Source: VAXT01 sp963850415 (GTDB taxonomy: Bacteria; Actinomycetota; Thermoleophilia; Gaiellales; Gaiellaceae). From it: a stretch of DNA of 64,000 nucleotides. Made by a program: the position numbers and the translations under genes. The stretch is from positions 124,001 through 188,000 of the forward strand of contig CAWKLE010000001.1 of assembly GCA_963850415.1 (NCBI GenBank), given 5' to 3'. Below the pieces are notes generated by a model. The model worked only from the letters and a program-made list of their open reading frames with translations. It ran no database searches and was not told where the DNA came from. Below are positions 16,714-25,170 of the stretch, piece after piece; positions within the stretch are counted from its first letter, which is position 1; every line of letters starts with the position of its first letter.

Positions 16714-17670
16714 CTAGCCGGTGAACGGAGGTCGCTTGAAGACGATCCCCTTCGCTCGCTTCACGCGCTTGCACTTGCCCAGCTTGCCGTGCTTGAGGTG
16801 CACGCGCCTCATGCCCTTCGGACACCGCTTCTTCGCCTTCCGCATAGGCGCCGGCGCTGGAGGCGGTGGCGGAGGCGGAGGCGGCGGAGGAGGCGGAGGC
16901 GGCGGAGGAGGCGGAGGCGGAGGCGGTGGTGGTGGAGGCGGAGGCGGTGGTGGTGGAGGCGGAGGAGGAGGAGGAGGAGGTGGAGGCGGTGGAGGAGGCG
17001 GTGGAGGCGGTGGTGGAGGCGGAGGAGGAGGCGGTGGCGGCGGCGGTGGTGGTGGTGGTGGTGGTGGTGGTGGTGGTGGTGGTGGTGGTGGCGGCGGCGG
17101 AGGCGGAGGCGGAGGCGGTGGTGGCGGGCCACCACAGTCGACGACGTTGCCGCTCCCGTCCACGGCCGCGAAGCCTGCGATCGCCTGGTGCCCCGGCGGA
17201 TCGAAGAGCATCCGGATGATGTCGTTGTTCGAGTTGTTCCCGGTCGGATTGGAGCCCACCGGCCCGTACGCGACGACCATCGTCGCGCAGGCATTGGCCG
17301 GAACGGTCCAGGAGAACGTGATCGTCGTTCCGGATTTCGTGCCGCGCACCGTGACGTTGCCGCGCTCGGAGCTCTTGATCACGACATCTGCCTCGGTCGC
17401 GCCGTCCAGGTTCGGATCGACGACCCCGACGATCGTGTCGGTGATCGAATCCCCGACCTGCACCTTCCACTTCGTCCGATTCAGCGCATCGCCGGTGTTG
17501 GGCAGTCCGCCCGCCGGCCGGTCGAGGCTCCCCGACCCGATGCTGTCCGTCCCTGATGTTGCCGCCGGCGCGAGCAGCAGCGCCGAGAACACGATGCCCG
17601 CAGCGACCAGCCACGCCATCCGCCCTCGGCCTGCACGTCTCGCGCGCGCAAGCCCGCTCGTCCATCCCAT
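16714..17670 (-). CDS. Secreted protein with 90 consecutive prolines and cationic tail
   Basis: The product is 318 residues from ATG 17670, which follows a GGGGGA site by nine bases. A TTG ten codons upstream is a weaker alternative. A signal peptide (MAWLVAAGIVFSALLLAPAA) leads into a beta-rich domain of about 130 residues (VDPNLDGATEADVVIKSSE, TFSWTVPANACATMVVAYG). The next 90 residues are uninterrupted proline. The last 45 residues are strongly basic with two cysteines (KKRCPKGMRRVHLKHGKLGK). The family is unknown to me. A rigid polyproline rod that sets a globular head away from a cationic, polymer-binding foot is a plausible reading. The proline codons vary (CCA, CCG, CCT, CCC), which argues against a simple artefact. 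Confidence 0.75.
   Translation of the reverse strand: MGWTSGLARARRAGRGRMAWLVAAGIVFSALLLAPAATSGTDSIGSGSLDRPAGGLPNTGDALNRTKWKVQVGDSITDTIVGVVDPNLDGATEADVVIKSSERGNVTVRGTKSGTTITFSWTVPANACATMVVAYGPVGSNPTGNNSNNDIIRMLFDPPGHQAIAGFAAVDGSGNVVDCGGPPPPPPPPPPPPPPPPPPPPPPPPPPPPPPPPPPPPPPPPPPPPPPPPPPPPPPPPPPPPPPPPPPPPPPPPPPPPPPPPPPPPPPPPPPAPAPMRKAKKRCPKGMRRVHLKHGKLGKCKRVKRAKGIVFKRPPFTG
16858..17127 (-). repeat. 270-bp CCN tract encoding 90 prolines
   Basis: Every codon from 17127 down to 16858 is CCN. On the plus strand this appears as GGN repeats, including a pure GGT run near 17046-17090. Such a tract is prone to slippage, and length changes in multiples of three would keep the frame. Long open frames in other registers across it (poly-Gly, poly-Glu, poly-Val) are by-products of the repeat. 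Confidence 0.95.
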
Positions 17671-17828
17671 GGCCGCAGTCCCCCACTCCCTCGATTGCAA
17701 GTCCCAACGGCCCTAACGCCATTCCGGGCCGCCAACTCACCATAAAAGGTGATTGCGCATTTGCCATCCCTCGTTCCAGGGGATCCGAGGAAGGCGCCTG
17801 GCGACCTAGCGCGAGCTGGGAACGAACG

Positions 17829-20363
17829 CTATTCGGCCGGCTCTTCGGAGCTCTCGTCGCCTTCGGCGACGGGCTCCTCGGGCGGAACGGTGACCTTGTC
17901 CATGTCCTCGGGCGGAGCGCCCGGGATGATGGTGATCTCGACCTCGTCGTCCGAGTCGTGCTTCTTGTCGACGAGGATCGTCGAGCCTGCGGTGATCTCT
18001 TGCCCGAGCACGAAGTCGGCCAGCGGATCCTCGATGTAGCGCTGGATCGCGCGGCGCAGCGGCCTCGCGCCCATGGTCGGGTCGTACCCCTTCTCGACGA
18101 GGAGCTCCTTCGCCTCGTCGGTCAACGAGACATCCGCGGCGTGCACGCCCATCTGGTCGCGCAGCCGCTTCATGAGCAGGTCGACGATGACCTTGATCTC
18201 TTCCTTCGTCAGCTTGTGGAAGACGATCACCTCGTCGATGCGGTTCAGGAGCTCGGGCCGGAAGACCTTCTTCAGCTCGCTCATGACGCGCTCCTTCATG
18301 TCGTCGTACGACAGGCCGGAGTCATCGCCGATCGAGAAGCCGAGCGACTGGTTCTTGGAGATGGAGGCGGCGCCGATGTTCGACGTCATGATCACGATCG
18401 TGTTCCGGAAGTCGACCTTGCGTCCCTGGGCGTCGGTCAGCTTCCCCTCCTCGAGGATCTGGAGGAGGATGTTGAACACGTCCGGGTGCGCCTTCTCGAT
18501 CTCGTCCAGGAGGAGCACCGAGTACGGCTTGCGACGGACGGCCTCGGTCAGCTGCCCGCCTTCGTCATAGCCGATGTAGCCCGGAGGCGAGCCGACGAGC
18601 CGGGACACGGAGTGCTTCTCCATGAACTCCGACATGTCGACCTGGATCATCGCGTCCTCGTCGCCGAACAGGAACTCGGCGAGCGTGCGCGCCAGCTCCG
18701 TCTTCCCCACGCCCGAGGGGCCGAGGAAGATGAACGAGCCGGTCGGGCGCTTCGGGTCCTTGATTCCCGCGCGCGCGCGGCGGATCGACTTGGAGACGGC
18801 GACGATCGCCTCGTCCTGGCCGACGACGCGCTTGTGCAGCTCGTCCTCCATGCGGATCAGCTTCTGCGACTCGGCCTCGGTCAGCTTGAAGACCGGGATG
18901 CCCGTCCACATCGAGACGATGTCGGCGATCTCGTCCTCGCCGATCTGCGGCTGGTCGACCGACTCCTCGGCGTGCCAGCTCTCCTCGAGCTCGCGCTTCT
19001 TCTGCGTCAGCTTGCGCTCCTTGTCGCGCAGCGACGCGGCCTTCTCGAACTCCTGGGACTCGATCGCCTCTTCCTTCTCGCCGCGGACCTTCGTGATCTC
19101 CTCCTCGAGCTCGCGGTAGCGCGGCGGCGCGGTCATGTTCTTGATGCGCATGCGCGACGCGGCCTCGTCGATGAGGTCGATCGCCTTGTCGGGCAGGTGG
19201 CGGTCCTGGATGTAGCGGTCGGCGAGGATCGCCGCGGCGTGCAGCGCCTCGTCGGAGATCTTGCAGCGATGGTGCGCCTCGTAGCGGTCGCGCAGGCCGC
19301 GCAGGATCTCGACCGTGTCGTCGACGGACGGCTCCTCGACGCGGATCTGCTGGAAGCGGCGCTCGAGAGCGGCGTCGCGCTCGAGGTACTTGCGGTACTC
19401 GTCGAGCGTCGTCGCGCCGATCGTCTGCATCTCGCCGCGGGCGAGGGCCGGCTTCAGGATCGAGGCCGCGTCGATCGCGCCCTCGGCCGCGCCGGCGCCG
19501 ACGAGGTTATGGAGCTCGTCGATGAAAAGAATGATGTCGCCCCGCTGCATGATTTCCTTCATGACCTTCTTCAGGCGCTCCTCGAACTCGCCGCGGTACT
19601 TGGAGCCGGCGACGAGGGCGGCCAGGTCGAGCGTGTAGATCTGCTTGCCCTTGAGGAGCTCAGGCACCTGGCCCGAGGCGATCCGCTGGGCGAGGCCTTC
19701 GACGACGGCGGTCTTGCCGACGCCCGGCTCGCCGATCAGCACGGGGTTGTTCTTCTGGCGGCGCGAGAGGATCTGCATCACGCGCTCGATCTCGGTCTGG
19801 CGGCCGACGACCGGGTCGGACTTGCCCTCGGCGGCCTGCCGCGTCAGGTTGCGGCCGAACTGGTCGAGGAGCTTCGAGCTCTTCGCCTTCTCGCCGGTTC
19901 CCTGGCCCCCGCCCTGCTGGCGCCGGCCGGGGCCGGAGAGCATGCGGATGATCTCGTTGCGAATCTTTTCGGCGTCTGCGTCGAAGTCGAGCAGGATCCT
20001 CGCGGCGACGCCCTCGTTCTCGCGGACGAGGCCGAGGAGGATGTGCTCGGTCCCAATGTAATTGTGTCCGAGCGAGAGAGCCTCTCTCAATGCGAGCTCG
20101 AGCACCTTCTTCGCCGCGGGCGTGAACGGGATCTGACCGGTCGTGACCTCGTCGCCCTGGCCGACGATGCGTGCGATCTGGGCCCGCACCTCTTCGACCG
20201 TGATGTCCAGAGACTCCAGCACCCTCGCGGCGAGCCCCTCCTCTTCCCGGAGCAGGCCGAGCAGGATGTGCTCGGTGCCGATGTAGTTGTGCTTGAGCGC
20301 CCTGGCCTCGTCCTGTGCGAGGACGACTACCTGGCGCGCTCTCTCAGTGAAACGTTCGAACAA
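17829..20363 (-). CDS. clpC: ClpC ATP-dependent protease ATPase subunit
   Basis: The product is 844 residues. Two N-terminal Clp-N repeats (HNYIGTEHILLGLL and its second copy) precede the first AAA module, which has Walker A GEPGVGKT near 216. A middle coiled-coil with a UVR-like segment follows, then the second AAA module with GPSGVGKTE near 555. ClpC unfolds substrates for ClpP. The start is TTG at 20363, because an in-frame TAG lies six codons upstream and no ATG or GTG is available. The acidic C-terminus (EGDESSEEPAE) is typical. No ctsR-mcsAB operon partners are adjacent, consistent with an actinobacterial arrangement. Confidence 0.96.
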   Translation of the reverse strand: MFERFTERARQVVVLAQDEARALKHNYIGTEHILLGLLREEEGLAARVLESLDITVEEVRAQIARIVGQGDEVTTGQIPFTPAAKKVLELALREALSLGHNYIGTEHILLGLVRENEGVAARILLDFDADAEKIRNEIIRMLSGPGRRQQGGGQGTGEKAKSSKLLDQFGRNLTRQAAEGKSDPVVGRQTEIERVMQILSRRQKNNPVLIGEPGVGKTAVVEGLAQRIASGQVPELLKGKQIYTLDLAALVAGSKYRGEFEERLKKVMKEIMQRGDIILFIDELHNLVGAGAAEGAIDAASILKPALARGEMQTIGATTLDEYRKYLERDAALERRFQQIRVEEPSVDDTVEILRGLRDRYEAHHRCKISDEALHAAAILADRYIQDRHLPDKAIDLIDEAASRMRIKNMTAPPRYRELEEEITKVRGEKEEAIESQEFEKAASLRDKERKLTQKKRELEESWHAEESVDQPQIGEDEIADIVSMWTGIPVFKLTEAESQKLIRMEDELHKRVVGQDEAIVAVSKSIRRARAGIKDPKRPTGSFIFLGPSGVGKTELARTLAEFLFGDEDAMIQVDMSEFMEKHSVSRLVGSPPGYIGYDEGGQLTEAVRRKPYSVLLLDEIEKAHPDVFNILLQILEEGKLTDAQGRKVDFRNTIVIMTSNIGAASISKNQSLGFSIGDDSGLSYDDMKERVMSELKKVFRPELLNRIDEVIVFHKLTKEEIKVIVDLLMKRLRDQMGVHAADVSLTDEAKELLVEKGYDPTMGARPLRRAIQRYIEDPLADFVLGQEITAGSTILVDKKHDSDDEVEITIIPGAPPEDMDKVTVPPEEPVAEGDESSEEPAE

Positions 20364-20489
20364 GAGGTCAACCGCTCCCTACGGTAGAACGACGGACTGA
20401 GGGTCATGTTAGCTCACGCCTCTGTCGCTGCCGGTGACCCACATGAGTCAATCGGCATGGTTTCACAAAGGCTTTACGAGCCTGAGCGG

Positions 20490-21995
20490 CTACTCGGCCT
20501 GGCGCGTGCGGACTACGGCGAGAACAGTCAGCATCAGCACCTTCAGGTCGAGCCAGAGGGACCAGTTTTCGATGTAGTAGTTATCCCACTCGACGCGGTC
20601 CGTGAGCGACGTCTTGCCGCGGAGGCCGTGCACCTGCGCCCAGCCGGTGATGCCCGCCTTCACGCGCTGGCGGTCGCCGTAGCGGTAGATGCTCTCCTCG
20701 AAGCGCCCGACGAACTCGGGGCGCTCGGGTCGCGGGCCGATCAGGCTCATCTCGCCCCTGAGGACGTTGATCAGCTGCGGGAGCTCGTCGATCGATGTCT
20801 TGCGCAGGAACGAGCCGACCTTGGTGCGGCGGTCGCCGCCCTCGACGCCGCCCGGGGCGGTGTCCGGCGGGAGGTCGATGGGCTGCGCGGCCTGCACGGC
20901 CTCGGGTCGCATCGTCCGGAACTTGAGCATCGCGAACGTCCGGCCGTCGCGGCCCACGCGGACCTGGCGGAAGAAGAGCGGCCGGCCCGTGCTCAGGAGG
21001 ACGGCGATCGCGGCCGGGATCATCACAGGCAGAGCGAGCAGGAGCAGCCCGAGCGCCGCGACGCGGTCGGCCGCGTACTTGACGGCGAACTGGAGGCCTT
21101 TCGGATTCGGAGAGCGCGCGGAGATGAGCGGCAGGCCGCCGAAGTGCTCGACGGTCAGCCGGTTGGTCATCCTCTCGAACAGCCGGGGCACGAAGGCCAC
21201 GTGGATGCCGAGCTCCTCGCAGCGCTTCACGAGCCGGAGGAGCACCTCGTGCGGCGCGCGGGAGAACGTCACGATCACCTGCTGGACGCCGTGCTGCGCC
21301 ACGACCCGGTCGAGGTCCCAGCTGGCGCCGAGGACCGGGAGAGGCAGAGATTCGTCGGCGACGACCAGCGGGTCCTTGTCCAGGAAGCCGATCGGCTTGA
21401 GGCCGAGCTGGGGCTGCGACAGGAGCCGGTCGGCGGTGAGCTTGCCGACCTTGCCGGCGCCGATGATCAGCGTCGGACGGAACGATTCGCCGTGGCGGTA
21501 CGCCTGCGTGCGTGACCAGTGGAGCGCGACGCGGCCGGCGGCGAGATAGGCGGCTGCGAAGGCCCAGGCGCGGATCCCCTGCGGCCACAGGTCGCTGGGG
21601 TCAGACGCGAGCCCGCGTAGGAGGAGGAGGGGAACTGTTGCGAGGGAGGTTGCGACCAGGACCGCGCGCAGCTCCTCGAGGAGCTCGTAGCGAAGGCGCG
21701 TGCCGTAGAGGCCACGGAGGCTGGCGAAGCCGAGGACGAAGACCGAGTAGGCCGCGAGCCAGATCGGAGGTGGAGCGGGCAGCCCGGCCGCGCTCGAGCC
21801 GAGCGTCGTCGCGGCTGCGGCGATGAAGAGCATCGAGGCGTCGAGCGAGACGCGGGCGACGGTCCACGCGCGACCGGGGCGAACCCCGACCCCGGTGGCC
21901 GTCTGGGCACGCTGGCCGAGCGCACGGAGCGCGCCCGGTTCGGACGGTGCGCCGGCGAGTGCCGGCGGAGCCTGACGTTCGGCGAGGTCGGTCAT
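20490..21995 (-). CDS. Polyprenyl-phosphate sugar-1-phosphate transferase, WbaP/CpsE type
   Basis: The product is 501 residues. Four or five N-terminal membrane helices are followed by a CoA-binding-like domain (LIIGAGKVGKLTADRLL near 175) and a membrane hairpin near 300. The C-terminal bacterial sugar-transferase domain carries MLKFRTMRPEA, RKTSIDELPQL and MSLIGPRPERPEFV. Enzymes of this family start repeat-unit synthesis by moving hexose-1-phosphate from NDP-sugar onto undecaprenyl phosphate. It therefore probably initiates the polymer built by the surrounding transferases. ATG at 21995 overlaps the stop of the upstream gene as ATGA, indicating coupled translation with the putative sorted protein. 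Confidence 0.9.
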   Translation of the reverse strand: MTDLAERQAPPALAGAPSEPGALRALGQRAQTATGVGVRPGRAWTVARVSLDASMLFIAAAATTLGSSAAGLPAPPPIWLAAYSVFVLGFASLRGLYGTRLRYELLEELRAVLVATSLATVPLLLLRGLASDPSDLWPQGIRAWAFAAAYLAAGRVALHWSRTQAYRHGESFRPTLIIGAGKVGKLTADRLLSQPQLGLKPIGFLDKDPLVVADESLPLPVLGASWDLDRVVAQHGVQQVIVTFSRAPHEVLLRLVKRCEELGIHVAFVPRLFERMTNRLTVEHFGGLPLISARSPNPKGLQFAVKYAADRVAALGLLLLALPVMIPAAIAVLLSTGRPLFFRQVRVGRDGRTFAMLKFRTMRPEAVQAAQPIDLPPDTAPGGVEGGDRRTKVGSFLRKTSIDELPQLINVLRGEMSLIGPRPERPEFVGRFEESIYRYGDRQRVKAGITGWAQVHGLRGKTSLTDRVEWDNYYIENWSLWLDLKVLMLTVLAVVRTRQAE

Positions 21996-22384
21996 TCCGT
22001 GCTCATTCGCACGCGGGCCAAGCGCCCGACGCCGCCGCCGAGCAGGAGCAGCGGCCCGCCGACCGCCGCGAAGAGCGCGAAGTCCAGGCCGCTGAAGGGC
22101 AGAGGCCCGTCAGCGGACGAGCTCGTCGTCGACGAACTGGGCACCGACGTGAGCTTGCGAACCGGCTGAGGCCGGTCGTACCCGCGCAGAGACGGCGAAT
22201 GCAGCGCGCGGTTGATCTGCGCGCGCGTGTAGTGGCCGTCGAGCCGCCCATTGTCGGCGAGGTCGCTGAAGATTCTTTGTGATGTGTCCGGTTTCGCCGC
22301 CGCCGCCGCAGGTCCGGCGAGGCCCAAGATGGCGCCAGCGGATAGCCCCGCGCAGGCGACAAGTGCCGCAGATTTCCAACTCAT
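21992..22384 (-). CDS. Small secreted protein with LPXTG-like sorting signal
   Basis: The product is 130 residues with a signal peptide (AALVACAGLSAGAILGLAGPAAAA). A short polar domain follows (IFSDLADNGRLDGHYTRAQINRAL) and then a Ser/Thr linker. LPFSG near residue 95 is followed by a hydrophobic stretch (DFALFAAVGGPLLLLGG) and an arginine-containing tail. This order matches sortase sorting signals, with Ser in place of Thr. A good ribosome site (GGAGAGGA) precedes ATG 22384. It overlaps the sugar-transferase gene by 4 bp. Function is unknown. A wall-attached partner of polysaccharide assembly is an inference. No sortase gene is in the window. Confidence 0.65.
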   Translation of the reverse strand: MSWKSAALVACAGLSAGAILGLAGPAAAAAKPDTSQRIFSDLADNGRLDGHYTRAQINRALHSPSLRGYDRPQPVRKLTSVPSSSTTSSSADGPLPFSGLDFALFAAVGGPLLLLGGGVGRLARVRMSTE

Positions 22385-22514
22385 TGTTCCTCTCCGCTCT
22401 ACCCCTCGTTGACCGCAGTTCCTCGTACGCCGCCGCTACGCCGCCAAGCGGACGATTTTCGCCTCATCCGCCAGCTGAACTCACCGTACCCGTAGCCGCC
22501 TTCCTCCGTATGCC

Positions 22515-22556
22515 TCGTTCGGGTTATTTCTATGCGTCGTTCGGCTTATTTCGTGT
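22515..22556 (+). promoter_or_regulatory. Direct repeat upstream of the epimerase gene
   Basis: TCGTTCGGGTTATTTC (22515-22530) is repeated as TCGTTCGGCTTATTTC (22537-22552), with 15 of 16 bases identical. The period is 22 bp, about two turns of the helix. The second copy ends just before the AAGGAGG ribosome site at 22557-22563. The spacing suits a protein bound to one face of the DNA. Confidence 0.5.
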
Positions 22557-22572
22557 AAGGAGGACGTTAATC

Positions 22573-23553
22573 TTGCGGACGATGCGGGCTTTGGTCACCG
22601 GCGGCGCCGGCTTCATCGGCTCGCACCTCTCCGAGCTCCTCCTCGACGAGGGTTGCGAGGTCTTCGCCCTCGACGACCTCTCGACGGGCGAGGAGGCGAA
22701 CATCTTCCATCTCCGCGAGCGCGACGGGTTCCACCTCGTCGTCGACTCGGTCCTCTCGCAGTCCGTGGTCAGCGAGCTCGTGCACCGCTGCGACGTCGTC
22801 TACCACCTGGCCGCTGCCGTCGGCGTCCGCCTGATCGTCGAGCAGCCGGGCCACACGCTGCTGACGAACGTGCAGGGCGCCGAGAACGTGCTCGAGTACT
22901 GCGCGCGCTTCGAGAAGCCGGTCCTGATCGCGTCGAGCTCCGAGGTCTACGGCAACCATCCCGAGGACGTCCTGCTCGAGGAGAACGCGCAGCGGATCTA
23001 CGGGCCGACGACGGCGAAGCGCTGGGCGTACGCCGACACGAAAGCGCTCGACGAGTTCCTCGCGCTGGCGCTGCGCCACGAGCGCGGCCTGCGCTGCGTC
23101 ATCGCCCGTCTCTTCAACACCGTCGGGCCGCGGCAGAACAGCCGCTACGGGAACGTCATCCCGCGCTTCGTGCAGAGCGCTCTGGCCGGGGAGCCGCTCG
23201 AGATCCACGGTGACGGCAGCCAGACACGGTGCTTCTGCCACGTCTCCGACGTCGTGCGCGCGCTCAGAGGCCTGCTCGAGCTCGCCGACGGCGAGATCTA
23301 CAACGTCGGGTCGACCCACCGGATCACGATCCGCGCTCTGGCGGAGCGGGTGCTCGAGGTCACGGGCTCCGGCTCCGAGCTCGCCTTCGTGCCCTACGAC
23401 GAGGTCTTCGAGGGCGGCGTCACGGAGGAGATGTTCCACCGTGCGCCGGCGATCGGGAAGATCGAGCGGGCGATCGGGTGGGAGCCCACGCTCGGGCTCG
23501 ACCAGATCCTGGCGGACGTGATCGAGAGCGTCCGGATGGCTCCCGCCGGTTAG
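22573..23553 (+). CDS. NAD-dependent sugar-nucleotide epimerase/dehydratase
   Basis: The product is 326 residues of the extended short-chain dehydrogenase family. The Rossmann NAD site is GGAGFIGSHL at the N-terminus. The catalytic pair is in YADTK (YxxxK), and the substrate-binding segment includes NTVGPRQNSRYGNVIPRFV. The family includes UDP-glucose 4-epimerase, dTDP-glucose 4,6-dehydratase and UDP-glucuronate decarboxylase. The best resemblance by eye is to the last, but the substrate is not certain. TTG at 22573 is chosen because AAGGAGG lies nine bases before it. ATG at 22582 is the alternative, 18 bases from that site. It probably supplies an NDP-sugar for this locus. Confidence 0.85.
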   Translation: MRTMRALVTGGAGFIGSHLSELLLDEGCEVFALDDLSTGEEANIFHLRERDGFHLVVDSVLSQSVVSELVHRCDVVYHLAAAVGVRLIVEQPGHTLLTNVQGAENVLEYCARFEKPVLIASSSEVYGNHPEDVLLEENAQRIYGPTTAKRWAYADTKALDEFLALALRHERGLRCVIARLFNTVGPRQNSRYGNVIPRFVQSALAGEPLEIHGDGSQTRCFCHVSDVVRALRGLLELADGEIYNVGSTHRITIRALAERVLEVTGSGSELAFVPYDEVFEGGVTEEMFHRAPAIGKIERAIGWEPTLGLDQILADVIESVRMAPAG

Positions 23554-24098
23554 CGGAAGAGGTGCTCGGCCACGCGGCTCGTGAGTTGGTTCACCTCGTC
23601 CGCCGTCCTCCGGTAGACCGCGGACGGGCCGCCGATCGGGTCTCCGATCTCGCGGGCGGCGCCGGGCGCCGTCTTGCGTGCTTCGTCGGCCTCGTGGACC
23701 GCTGCGCGGGCGCGTTCCACGACGTCGCCCTCGGGTTGCGGCGGGCTCTCCTCGAGGCCCGCGGCTAGCTCCGTGATGAGGAACGTCCGCTCGCGCCGGG
23801 CGCGCGCTCCGACGACGGCGGTCGAGATGTGGATCGGCTCGAACCCGATCACGAGGTCGGCTTCGCTCAGATCCTGGCCCGCGAGCGGGTGGGAGCGGTG
23901 CGAGGCAAGGTCGAGGCCGAGCCCCGGGGCGAGCTCGAGCGCCTCGGGAAGCACCCCCGACTCCGGCAGGTCCATCGTCCCGAACGAGCGGACGCGGACC
24001 GGGAGGCCCGCGGTTTCTCGGCGGAGGATGGCTTCCGCGATCGGGCTGCGGAAGCGGTTGCCGCTGCAGATGACCACGACGTCGAGCTCGTCGCTCAC
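23550..24098 (-). CDS. Low-molecular-weight protein-tyrosine phosphatase
   Basis: The product is 182 residues from GTG 24098. The N-terminal P-loop CSGNRFRSP fits the CX5R signature of these phosphatases. The second Cys often found in the loop is Phe here. The expected acid lies in GDPIGG near residue 150, with Ile in place of the usual aromatic after Pro. In polysaccharide loci these enzymes dephosphorylate the BY-kinase, so the Wzz/kinase proteins at 2442 and 27619 are candidate partners. It is convergent with the epimerase gene and overlaps it by 4 bp. Confidence 0.8.
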   Translation of the reverse strand: MSDELDVVVICSGNRFRSPIAEAILRRETAGLPVRVRSFGTMDLPESGVLPEALELAPGLGLDLASHRSHPLAGQDLSEADLVIGFEPIHISTAVVGARARRERTFLITELAAGLEESPPQPEGDVVERARAAVHEADEARKTAPGAAREIGDPIGGPSAVYRRTADEVNQLTSRVAEHLFR

Positions 24099-24110
24099 AG
24101 GCGGCGAACG

Positions 24111-25170
24111 TTAACCGCGCGCAGCCAGGCGCTCGTAGAGGTCGAGATAGGCCGCGATCATCGCCTCCTCGCTGTGCTGCGCGGCGAGCTCGCGGCCGGC
24201 ACGGGTGAGGCGCTCCGCGAGACCCTCGTCACGCGAGCACACGGCGGAGCTCGACGGCGAGAGCGCCCGGGTCGTCCGGGGGAGCGAGCAGGGCGGTTCG
24301 GTCGTCGACGAGCTCGCGCACGCCACGGACCGCGGTCGCGACGAGCGGCGTGCCCGCGGCCAGCGCTTCGAGCGCGACGAGCGGGAGGCCCTCCGCCCGG
24401 GACGGAAGGACGACCGCGTCGGCGGCGCCGATCAGCTCGCGGGCATCGGGCCGCAGGCCGGCGAAGACGACGCGCTCCTCGACGCCCGCGTCCCGGGCGG
24501 CCCGCCGCAGCTCGTCGAGCAGCGGGCCCTCGCCGACGATCGCGAGCGAGGCGCCGTCGACCTCGGCGAGAGCCCGTATCGCCAGCTCGTGGTTCTTCAC
24601 CGGCACGAGCCGGCCGACGCTGAGCACGAGCGGACGGTCCGGCGCGAGCCCCCACTCCCGCGTGAGCGCAGCGCGATCGGCCGGCGTCGGGGCGGGCGAC
24701 ACGCCGTTGAGGATCGTCGTCAGCGGCTCGAGGCCCGCCTCCTCGAGCCCGAGCGCCACGCCGGGGCCGCAGGCGACGACCGGCAGGCCGGCAAACCGCA
24801 GCACCTTCGCCGCGCGGCGGTAGTCCTCGTCCGGAACGCCGTGGACGCTGACGAGGCCGCGCGGGCGCCGTCCGCGCAGCGTCGCCGGACCTGCGGCTGC
24901 GGCGATGCCGGGGTTGTGACCGTGCACGAGGTCGGGTCGGAAGCGATGAACAGCCCGGCGAACGGCGAAGATCGCCCCGGGCAGCCTCGAGAGCCGGCGC
25001 TCGACGAGCGGGAGCGGGTAGTGCGGCCCGTCGAGCTGGCCGACGAGACCGCCCTGAGCAGAGGCGACCGCGACCTCGTGCCCGGCCGCCTGCGCGCCGC
25101 GCGCGAGCGCGACGACGACCCGCTCGGCGCCGCCCGTGCCCAGCTCCTGGATCGCGTGCAGGATCCGCAT
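24111..25170 (-). CDS. Glycosyltransferase family 4, one frameshift
   Basis: From ATG 25170 the frame encodes a GT4 protein (LHAIQELGTGGAERVVVALA, RAEGLPLVALEALAAG with EX7E) and stops at 24229, about 40 residues early. The missing C-terminal helix is found at once in the next frame (DEGLAERLTRAGRELAAQH to LYERLAARG), ending at TAA 24111. One extra base near 24233 explains the break. The full product would be about 352 residues. TGATG links it to the preceding GT4 gene. The truncation would remove only the last helix, so this could be a sequence error or a mild mutation. Confidence 0.75.

Noticed and set aside
16789..17556. Long open frames encoding poly-Gly, poly-Glu, poly-Val or poly-Arg across the GGN tract
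   Set aside because: They are by-products of the CCN/GGN repeat. Only the minus-strand proline frame has a signal peptide, a folded domain and a ribosome site.
17737..17752. TCACC-ATAAAA-GGTGA hairpin upstream of the polyproline gene
   Set aside because: The 5-bp stem is too short to separate from chance. A ClpC terminator or an operator are both possible without support.
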